Notes under the pieces: model-generated | Seen by the model: only the letters and a program-made list of their open reading frames with translations | What the model was told of the DNA's origin: nothing | Databases searched by the model: none | Assembly (NCBI GenBank): GCA_903906615.1 | Contig: CAIVKT010000596.1 | Coordinates: forward strand, 1 to 5,652 | From: an uncultured Bacteroidota bacterium | GTDB taxonomy: Bacteria; Bacteroidota; Bacteroidia; Chitinophagales; Chitinophagaceae | Length of the DNA: 5,652 nucleotides | Reading direction: 5' to 3' | Made by a program: the position numbers and the translations under genes | Part shown: piece after piece, positions 1 to 5,652 of the stretch | Position numbering within the stretch: the first letter of the stretch is position 1 | How the letters are laid out: the number at the start of each line of letters is the position of its first letter

Positions 1-665
1 GGCAAAAAAAAGGTTTGGAGCAAGTTCTGAACACCGGCCTTTGGGAAATGGAGCAGGCATTTCCCGACAGAACCTTTCCCCTGGGAGCAGTACATGAGTT
101 TATCAGCAATACTAAAGAAGATGCTGCTGCCACCAATGGCTTTATGGCCGGATTGATCAACCAATTACTCAATAAAGGAACAGCGATATGGGTAAGTTCA
201 AAACGCACATTATTCCCACCAGCCCTGGCTGCATTTGGGATAGCGCCTGAGCATATCATTTTCATTGATCTATGGCGACAAAAAGATGTGTTGTGGGCAA
301 TAGAAGAAGCGCTCAAATGTGATGCTATATCGGCAGTTATTGGCGAACTAAGCGAACTGAGTTTTACCGAATCCAGACGGCTTCAGCTTGCTGTAGAGCA
401 AAGCAGGGTTACCGGCTTTATACATCGTTACCATCCCAAAAGCGAAAACGTAACTGCATGTGTCAGCCGCTGGAAGGTCAGGCCACTGGCCAGTGATATC
501 AGCGAAATACCCGGCATGGGCTTCCCTTGCTGGAATGTTCAATTACAAAAAGTAAGAAACGGTAAGCCGGGTACGTGGCAAATAGAATGGTCGGACGGAC
601 AGTTCAGACACATTACCAGACAACCATTTTCCATTAGAGAAATTCCAAAAAGAAAAGCCGGGTAG
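1..665 (+). CDS. imuA: ImuA, RecA-like accessory protein of the ImuABC mutasome (5' end cut by window edge)
   Basis: Probable ImuA, the accessory protein encoded first in imuA-imuB-dnaE2 cassettes; it is thought to bind ImuB and DnaE2 during error-prone translesion synthesis. The reading frame is open to the left edge. The first in-frame start-like codon, TTG at 15, lies inside conserved sequence, so the true start is upstream and roughly 25-40 residues are missing (estimate). Counting from base 15, recognisable family segments are FPLGAVHEF (about 21-29), an AIWVSSKRTLFPPAL strand-helix (57-71), FIDL (83-86), DVLWAIEEALKC (91-102), an AVIGEL Walker-B-like strand (107-112), RRLQLAVEQSRVTGF (121-135) and a C-terminal KVRNGKPGTWQIEW block (179-192). 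No GxxxxGK[ST] P-loop is visible, so ATP hydrolysis like that of RecA is doubtful. Such proteins are sometimes labelled SulA- or RecA-like. The stop is separated from imuB by a single base. Function is inferred from family resemblance and context. Confidence 0.85.
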   Translation, partial: QKKGLEQVLNTGLWEMEQAFPDRTFPLGAVHEFISNTKEDAAATNGFMAGLINQLLNKGTAIWVSSKRTLFPPALAAFGIAPEHIIFIDLWRQKDVLWAIEEALKCDAISAVIGELSELSFTESRRLQLAVEQSRVTGFIHRYHPKSENVTACVSRWKVRPLASDISEIPGMGFPCWNVQLQKVRNGKPGTWQIEWSDGQFRHITRQPFSIREIPKRKAG

Positions 666-666
666 T

Positions 667-2163
667 ATGCGCAGGTATGTAGTTATATGGTTTCGTCATT
701 TAAAAACGGACTGGATGGTGCGCCGCCAGCCGGAGCTAAAAGAGCTCGCATTTGTAATGGCTGCCCCTGAACGGGGGCGAATGGTGATAAAGGCTGCGAA
801 TGCTGTAGCACAGGCCAAAGGCATAGATGTGGATATGGTTGTGGCGGACTGCCGTGCGATATTACCCTCGTTACAGGTGTTTGATGACAAGAGCGAACTA
901 ACAGAACAATTATTAAACGCACTTGCTGAATGGTGTTTACGCTATACGCCCGTAGTAGCAATTGATCCGTATGATGGATTGATACTTGATGTAAGTGGCT
1001 GCCCCCACTTATGGGGCGGCGAAAAGCCTTATCTGAAGGATATTATATCCAAACTACGGGGCTTCGGATATGATGTAAGATTAGCAATAGCAGATACTAT
1101 AGGTACTGCTTGGGCTGTTTGCCATTATGGAGTAATAGCGCCTATAGTAGCGCCTTGCTGTCAACTAACTGCATTGCTGCCATTACCTCCTGCTGCCTTG
1201 CGTCTTGATGCATCTATATTAGAACGCCTTAAAAAATTAGGGCTATACCAAATTGAGCAGTTTATAAAAATGCCGCGAAAAGCACTTGGCAGGCGGTTTG
1301 GCGCAATAATACTTACCCGGCTGGATCAGGCATTGGGCCAGGAGCGTGAAGTAATTAAACCCATACAACCAACAGAGCCTTACCAGGAGCGCCTACCCTG
1401 CCTTGAACCGATCAGAACAGGGCCGGGCATTGAAATCGCTTTGAAGCAATTGCTGGAAAAGCTATCGGCAAGGTTGCTCCATGAAGAAAAAGGATTGAGG
1501 AAGTGCGTATTTAAATGTTACCGGGTTGACGGTATCATTCAACAAATAGAGATCGGTACCAGCCGCCCGTCAAGGAATGTGGCTCATTTGTTTAAGCTCT
1601 TCGAAATGAAAATAGTCACCATAGCCCCTGGCCTAGGGATCGAAGTATTTACTATAGACGCTCCTATCGTTGAAGATGTCTCTGCAATGCAAGACGCACT
1701 TTGGAATTTCACAGAAGGTGGTAACGGAACAGCCATAGGCGAATTGCTGGACCGAGTAGCAGGCAAGTTGGGAGTAGACACGATTCACCGATATGTACCT
1801 GACGAACATTACTGGCCGGAGCGATCTTTTAAGATAGCCAACTCCCTTTGCGAAAAAATACAAACAAACTGGAGAACAGACCTGCCAAGGCCGATACACG
1901 TACTGCCCAAACCGGAAACAATAGAAGTAACTGTTGCCATGCCTGACTACCCACCAATGCTGTTTCGTTATAATGGCGAACTACACAACGTAAGTAAAGC
2001 CGATGGCCCTGAAAGAATAGAACAGGAATGGTGGCTACAGAAAGGGCTGTATCGCGACTATTACAATATTGAGGATGAAAAGGGGGCAAGGTATTGGATA
2101 TTCAGGCTGGGCAGTTATGAACAAGGAAACCCACAGTGGTTCATTCACGGATTTTTCGCATAA
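667..2163 (+). CDS. imuB: ImuB, catalytically inactive Y-family DNA polymerase homologue (mutasome hub)
   Basis: ImuB-type Y-family polymerase homologue of 498 residues, a usual length for the family. In studied systems it does not polymerise but bridges the beta clamp, ImuA and DnaE2 at stalled forks. Residues 1-20 replace the DinB MDxFFAxVE motif: position 8, the first catalytic Asp of E. coli DinB, is Trp here. The second motif reads DPYDGLILDVSG (100-111), where DinB has SIDEAxLDVTG: D103 is kept but the catalytic Glu is Gly104. An HhH-like little-thumb segment lies near 183-211 (LERLKKLGLYQIEQF, then RRFG). Family C-terminal signatures follow: RPIHVLPKPETIEV (408-421), GPERIEQEWW (447-456) and WFIHGFFA (491-498). 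I see no obvious QLxLF-type clamp motif. The ATG start comes one base after the imuA stop, with A-rich sequence and no clear Shine-Dalgarno, which implies translational coupling. Confidence 0.93.
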   Translation: MRRYVVIWFRHLKTDWMVRRQPELKELAFVMAAPERGRMVIKAANAVAQAKGIDVDMVVADCRAILPSLQVFDDKSELTEQLLNALAEWCLRYTPVVAIDPYDGLILDVSGCPHLWGGEKPYLKDIISKLRGFGYDVRLAIADTIGTAWAVCHYGVIAPIVAPCCQLTALLPLPPAALRLDASILERLKKLGLYQIEQFIKMPRKALGRRFGAIILTRLDQALGQEREVIKPIQPTEPYQERLPCLEPIRTGPGIEIALKQLLEKLSARLLHEEKGLRKCVFKCYRVDGIIQQIEIGTSRPSRNVAHLFKLFEMKIVTIAPGLGIEVFTIDAPIVEDVSAMQDALWNFTEGGNGTAIGELLDRVAGKLGVDTIHRYVPDEHYWPERSFKIANSLCEKIQTNWRTDLPRPIHVLPKPETIEVTVAMPDYPPMLFRYNGELHNVSKADGPERIEQEWWLQKGLYRDYYNIEDEKGARYWIFRLGSYEQGNPQWFIHGFFA

Positions 2164-2168
2164 ATAAT

Positions 2169-5100
2169 ATGAGCTATACAGAACTACAGATAACGACAAA
2201 CTTCAGCTTTTTACGTGGAGGCTCTCACCCGGAGGAAATAGTGGAACAGGCCATTGCTTTGGGCTATAAAAAAATAGCCATCACTGACCGTAATACACTC
2301 GCCGGGATAGTGAGGGCGCATATAGCTGCAAGAGATAAGGATATAAGCATTATACCAGCGTGCCGTCTTGACCTACTTGACGGATCAAGCCTGCTGGCTT
2401 ATCCTACAGACAAAGATGCTTATGCCCGATTATCCGTATTACTATCCGAAGGCAATCTTCGCGCCGAAAAAGGGCAATGCCATTTATATAAAGCAGACGT
2501 ATTCCGGTACGCTAAAGGAATAAAATTTATCGTTATCCCTCCGTCCTCACTCAACCTGAATTATGAGTTTGAACCGGGGTTTACAGCAGACCTGCGTGAA
2601 TACAAACAGGCATTAGGTAATGATCTCTATATCGGTGCTATCCGTTCCTACCAGGCTTATGACAGTAAAATGCTTTACCGTATCCGGGAAATATCGGATG
2701 AACTCGGCATTCCGATGGTGGCTACGAATGATGTGCATTATCATAACCGTGAGCGGCGAGAGCTACAGGACATTCTTATGTGTGTGCGCGAAAAATGTAC
2801 TATATACAATGCAGGCTTCAGGCTATATCAGAATGCAGAAAGACATCTAAAACCTATTCATGAAATGCTGCGCCTTTTCAGGCAATATCCTGATGCTATT
2901 GAGCGTACACAAGAAATCGCGAACGCCTGTCAATTCTCCCTGGATGAACTACAGTATGTATATCCGGAAGAAATAACCAGCGAAGGCAGGGCACCTCATG
3001 ATGAATTAGTCCATCTTACCTGGAAGGGAGCAGAGGAGCAATTTGCTAACAAAATACCACAAAACATAAAGGAGACCATTCAATACGAACTGGAATTTAT
3101 TGAACGAAAAAATTATGCAGCCTATTTCCTGACTGTATATGATTTCGTAAGGTTTGCGAGGAGCAAAAATATATTATGCCAGGGACGTGGCTCTGCAGCG
3201 AATTCAGTAGTTTGTTTTTGCCTGGGAATTACTTCAGTTAATCCATCCAAATTCAAATTGTTATTCGCCAGGTTCATGTCGGATGCCCGGAATGAACCTC
3301 CCGATATTGATGTAGACTTTGAACACGAGCGGAGGGAGGAAGTAATACAATATATTTATCAGAAGTATGGCCGCGACCGCGCAGCGATCGTAGCCACAGT
3401 AACACAATTACATTATAAAGGAGCTGTGCGTGATGTGGCGAAGGCAATGGGACTTTCTGTAGATACGATCAACCTGCTTTCCAATGCCTCCTGGGAGTTT
3501 ACTGATGATTGGCACAACGGCAGCCATGTAAGCGGAGATGGATTTGATGCCAATGACCCGCACCTGGCAAAGGTGCTGGAGCTAACGAAGCAGTACATTG
3601 GTTTTCCACGGCAGCTGGGCCAACACACCGGAGGCTTTGTGATGACCAGGGGAAAGCTATCTGATCTATGCCCGATCATGAATGCCCGCATGGAAGACCG
3701 CACCTGTATTGAATGGAATAAGGATGATATAGAGGCACTAGGCTTTCTTAAAGTGGACGTACTTGCGCTGGGCATGCTTACCTGTATCCGAAAGGGTTTT
3801 GATCTTGCAAAACAACACTACAACCTTGACCTCACACTGGCTAATATACCACAGGACGATGCTGCCGTTTACGAAATGATCTGCCGCGCAGATACCATTG
3901 GCGTATTCCAGATAGAAAGCCGCGCACAGATGTCTATGCTGCCACGCTTAAAGCCCAAAAGTTTCTACGACCTGGTCATTGAAGTAGCTATCGTAAGGCC
4001 CGGGCCGATACAGGGCGATATGGTGCATCCTTATTTGCGCCGCCGCAATGGAGAAGAACCTGTAGAATATCCATCTAAAGAACTGGAAGACATTTTAGGA
4101 CGAACATTAGGCGTACCACTATTCCAGGAGCAGGCTATGGAAATTGCTATTGTGGCGGCAGGCTTTACCCCGGCAGAAGCCGATGGACTGCGCAGAAGCA
4201 TGGCTACCTTTAAGGCAAAAGGCAAAGTAAACGATTGGCAAAAAAAACTCGTGAGTGGCATGATGGCAAAAGGTTATAAGGAAGATTTTGCTAACCGGGT
4301 ATTTAAACAATTAGAAGGATTTGGCAGTTATGGATTCCCGGAGAGCCATGCCGCCAGCTTTGCACTATTAGTATATGTATCGTCCTGGATAAAATGTTAT
4401 TATCCTGATGTTTTTGCCGCAGCATTGCTGAACAGTCAACCAATGGGATTTTACCAGCCTGCGCAGATAGTGATCGATGTAAGAAAACATGGTGTTGAAG
4501 TTTTGCCGGTGGACATAAATTATTCAATCTGGGATAATACCCTTGAACAGAGGAGTGGAAAATACTATCAGCTACGCCTTGGATTCCGGCAGGTAAAGGG
4601 ATTGAACGAAGAAGATATCAATGTGCTGGTGTCTGCAAGAACCGCTCGATTTACAAGTATTCCTGAATTGCGGGATGCAGGTATCCCTATTGCAGCATTA
4701 GAACGACTAGCAGATGCAGATGCTTTTCGTTCCATTGGCCATGACAGGAGGCAGGCACTGTGGGAAGTTTCTGCATTGAGCGACCGTCCTACAGGTATAT
4801 TTATGGGACAACAACCTGAAGCCGGATCAGAACAGGGACTAGAGTTGCCTGTAATGAGCCTATCCGAGCATGTGGTCCAGGATTATGGTGCTACATCACT
4901 ATCTCTAAAAGCACACCCTGTTAGTTTTGTAAGAGAGAAACTATTGATGCTCCAGGTTACAGCAAACAAAGACATAAGTCAGCTCGAAGATGGCACATTG
5001 GTAAAAGTTGCCGGACTTGTATTGGTCAGGCAGCGGCCGGGAACTGCCAGCGGGATTGTGTTTATTACTATTGAAGATGAAACAGGAGTTAGTAACCTGG

Positions 5101-5399
5101 TTGTATTCCAAAAAATATTCGAGAAATACCGGAAAGAAATACTGCAATCAAAACTACTAATGGTGGAGGGCAAATTGCAAAAAGAAGGAGAAGTGGTGCA
5201 TGTAATTGCAAAGAGGTGCTCTAATATTTCAGGATTACTACAAAAGCTAACAGTGGAAGAAAAAGTAAATCCCGCCTTGCAGACCTTATCGAGAGCAGAC
5301 GAAAAAGGTGACGAGCACTATGCGACAAGAGATAAAAGGGTGCAGCGCAGCCTGGCTATGCAAGGAGAAATCTTTCATGGTGGCAGGAATTTCAGATAA
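2169..5399 (+). CDS. dnaE2: DnaE2/ImuC, error-prone C-family DNA polymerase III alpha subunit
   Basis: Error-prone DNA polymerase of 1,076 residues, close to the usual DnaE2 size. It is the catalytic translesion polymerase of the ImuABC complex. An N-terminal PHP domain (about 1-230) opens with ELQITTNFSFLRGGSHPEE, where the HxH metal motif of active PHP domains is absent. The polymerase core has QGRGSAANS (338-346), PDIDVDF (378-384, catalytic D381 and D383), RRxEV (388-392), GFLKVDVLALG (525-535, third Asp D530), IVRPGPIQG (608-616) and FPESHAASFALLVY (723-736). HhH-type sequence around 810-860 is followed by LSEHVVQDY (898-906) and an OB fold (about 943-1017). The protein ends GGRNFR, like the terminal [SG]R[DN]F[HR] of relatives. 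ATG 2169 was chosen because family proteins begin near [SY]xELQ and it sits 5 bases after the imuB stop; an in-frame GTG at 2136 would overlap imuB. All three catalytic aspartates are present, so activity is expected. Confidence 0.96.
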   Translation: MSYTELQITTNFSFLRGGSHPEEIVEQAIALGYKKIAITDRNTLAGIVRAHIAARDKDISIIPACRLDLLDGSSLLAYPTDKDAYARLSVLLSEGNLRAEKGQCHLYKADVFRYAKGIKFIVIPPSSLNLNYEFEPGFTADLREYKQALGNDLYIGAIRSYQAYDSKMLYRIREISDELGIPMVATNDVHYHNRERRELQDILMCVREKCTIYNAGFRLYQNAERHLKPIHEMLRLFRQYPDAIERTQEIANACQFSLDELQYVYPEEITSEGRAPHDELVHLTWKGAEEQFANKIPQNIKETIQYELEFIERKNYAAYFLTVYDFVRFARSKNILCQGRGSAANSVVCFCLGITSVNPSKFKLLFARFMSDARNEPPDIDVDFEHERREEVIQYIYQKYGRDRAAIVATVTQLHYKGAVRDVAKAMGLSVDTINLLSNASWEFTDDWHNGSHVSGDGFDANDPHLAKVLELTKQYIGFPRQLGQHTGGFVMTRGKLSDLCPIMNARMEDRTCIEWNKDDIEALGFLKVDVLALGMLTCIRKGFDLAKQHYNLDLTLANIPQDDAAVYEMICRADTIGVFQIESRAQMSMLPRLKPKSFYDLVIEVAIVRPGPIQGDMVHPYLRRRNGEEPVEYPSKELEDILGRTLGVPLFQEQAMEIAIVAAGFTPAEADGLRRSMATFKAKGKVNDWQKKLVSGMMAKGYKEDFANRVFKQLEGFGSYGFPESHAASFALLVYVSSWIKCYYPDVFAAALLNSQPMGFYQPAQIVIDVRKHGVEVLPVDINYSIWDNTLEQRSGKYYQLRLGFRQVKGLNEEDINVLVSARTARFTSIPELRDAGIPIAALERLADADAFRSIGHDRRQALWEVSALSDRPTGIFMGQQPEAGSEQGLELPVMSLSEHVVQDYGATSLSLKAHPVSFVREKLLMLQVTANKDISQLEDGTLVKVAGLVLVRQRPGTASGIVFITIEDETGVSNLVVFQKIFEKYRKEILQSKLLMVEGKLQKEGEVVHVIAKRCSNISGLLQKLTVEEKVNPALQTLSRADEKGDEHYATRDKRVQRSLAMQGEIFHGGRNFR

Positions 5400-5400
5400 C

Positions 5401-5432
5401 AAAAAAGCCCAGCATTGCTGCTGAGCTTTTCT
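5401..5432. terminator. Bidirectional intrinsic terminator shared by dnaE2 and the tRNA genes
   Basis: A 12-bp stem pairs 5403-5414 with 5419-5430, with one G-T wobble (or A-C mismatch, depending on strand) and a 4-base loop. The stem starts with A's and ends with T's. Read on the - strand, the hairpin has a GCAA tetraloop and runs into six T's, a strong terminator for the tRNA transcript. Read on the + strand, it ends in TTTTCT, a weaker version serving the imuA-imuB-dnaE2 transcript; the stem begins four bases after the dnaE2 stop codon. The convergent layout fits one hairpin acting in both directions. Termination efficiency is inferred, not measured. Confidence 0.88.
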
Positions 5433-5434
5433 AA

Positions 5435-5509
<75 letters not shown>

Positions 5510-5523
5510 GGCCTTTTTACTAT

Positions 5524-5553
5524 AAGAGTACAGTGGCTGGTATCTGTGCTCTT
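5524..5553. repeat. Imperfect 10-bp inverted repeat between the two tRNA genes
   Basis: The arms AAGAGTACAG (5524-5533) and CTGTGCTCTT (5544-5553) flank a 10-base loop. In a + strand transcript all ten positions pair, with one G-U. In the - strand tRNA precursor there is one C-A mismatch within otherwise perfect pairing. No T-tract follows on the - strand, so it is not an intrinsic terminator for tRNA-Ser. It could be a processing element of the Ser-Pro precursor, an operator-like dyad, or chance. The rest of the 61-base spacer (5510-5570) shows nothing else I can name. Confidence 0.5.
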
Positions 5554-5570
5554 TCAAAATTCTTCTTCAG

Positions 5571-5652
5571 CGGTGAGGGCGAGATTCGAACTCGCGGTAC
5601 ACTTTAAGGCGTACGACAGTTTAGCAAACTATTGGATTCGGCCACTCTCCCA
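5571..5652 (-). tRNA. tRNA-Ser, anticodon GCU (5' acceptor strand beyond window edge)
   Basis: A class II tRNA on the - strand, running off the right edge. Visible are T8-G9, a 3-bp D stem GGA/TCC around a loop with the conserved AGTGG, and an anticodon stem ATAGT/ACTGT with loop TTGCTAA. The anticodon is GCT, reading AGC and AGU serine codons. A long variable arm (GTACGC/GTGTAC with a 6-base loop) is diagnostic for serine-type tRNAs. The T arm is GCGAG-TTCGAAT-CTCGC, followed by the 3' acceptor strand CCTCACC and discriminator G73. Eighty-two bases are present; the seven bases of the 5' acceptor strand should lie at 5653-5659, for a total of 89. CCA is not encoded. It precedes tRNA-Pro by 61 bases and is probably co-transcribed with it; any promoter lies outside the window. 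Confidence 0.94.

Noticed and set aside
3..11. Run of eight A's at the left edge as a programmed slippage site
   Set aside because: Too close to the edge to judge; the downstream frame is intact and continuous with the upstream frame, so no frameshift is needed.
15..665. TTG at 15 as the true start of imuA
   Set aside because: The frame is open to the window edge and family proteins have further N-terminal residues; the start lies upstream of the window.
2136..2168. GTG at 2136 as the dnaE2 start, overlapping imuB by 28 bases
   Set aside because: The extra 11 residues do not resemble DnaE2 N-termini, whereas ATG 2169 gives the familiar opening and a 5-base gap.
3413..3775. 120-residue antisense ORF inside dnaE2, with other antisense ORFs in imuB and dnaE2
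   Set aside because: They mirror well-conserved coding sequence, show no recognisable domain, and have low-complexity Ser/Pro-rich content typical of antisense shadows.
5510..5570. Separate promoter for tRNA-Pro in the inter-tRNA spacer (TTTTG near 5556-5560 and TACTCTTA near 5522-5529 on the - strand)
   Set aside because: Spacing and the second element fit the Bacteroidota TTTG/TAnnTTTG consensus poorly; co-transcription from upstream of tRNA-Ser is simpler.
5571..5652. tRNA-Ser as a degenerate pseudogene with a mismatched acceptor stem
   Set aside because: The mismatch arises only if GGGAGAG is read as the acceptor strand; placing GGA/TCC as the D stem restores a normal fold, with the 5' acceptor simply outside the window.

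Overview
The window carries a complete-looking imuA-imuB-dnaE2 (ImuABC, 'mutasome') cassette on the + strand, followed by two tRNA genes on the - strand. The organism is most likely a member of the Bacteroidota, possibly a Chitinophagaceae- or Sphingobacteriaceae-like soil or freshwater bacterium. This rests on the style of the ImuA and ImuB proteins, A/T-rich gene junctions without clear Shine-Dalgarno sequences, tRNA genes without an encoded CCA, and moderate GC content. The placement is from recalled family resemblance, not from a database search.

Bases 1-665 hold imuA, cut at its 5' end by the window edge. Bases 667-2163 hold imuB, a Y-family polymerase-like protein that has lost two of the three catalytic acidic residues. 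Bases 2169-5399 hold dnaE2 (imuC), a C-family error-prone polymerase with its catalytic aspartates intact. The gaps between the genes are 1 and 5 bases, so the three are almost certainly one transcription and translation unit. In characterised systems, ImuB is the non-catalytic hub that binds the beta clamp and recruits ImuA (or its counterpart) and DnaE2. DnaE2 then synthesises across damaged template, producing damage-induced mutations. The promoter and any SOS operator lie upstream of base 1 and cannot be seen.

Bases 5400-5435 hold a strong 12-bp hairpin with poly-T on both sides, a shared bidirectional terminator for the converging dnaE2 and tRNA transcripts. On the - strand, tRNA-Ser(GCU), cut by the right window edge, precedes tRNA-Pro(UGG). 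A 61-base spacer between them contains an imperfect 10-bp inverted repeat of unknown role.

The coding part is a known system in ordinary order. I do not see an undescribed system here. The points most worth a second look are the pseudo-polymerase state of ImuB, the absence of a P-loop in the visible ImuA, and the inter-tRNA hairpin.
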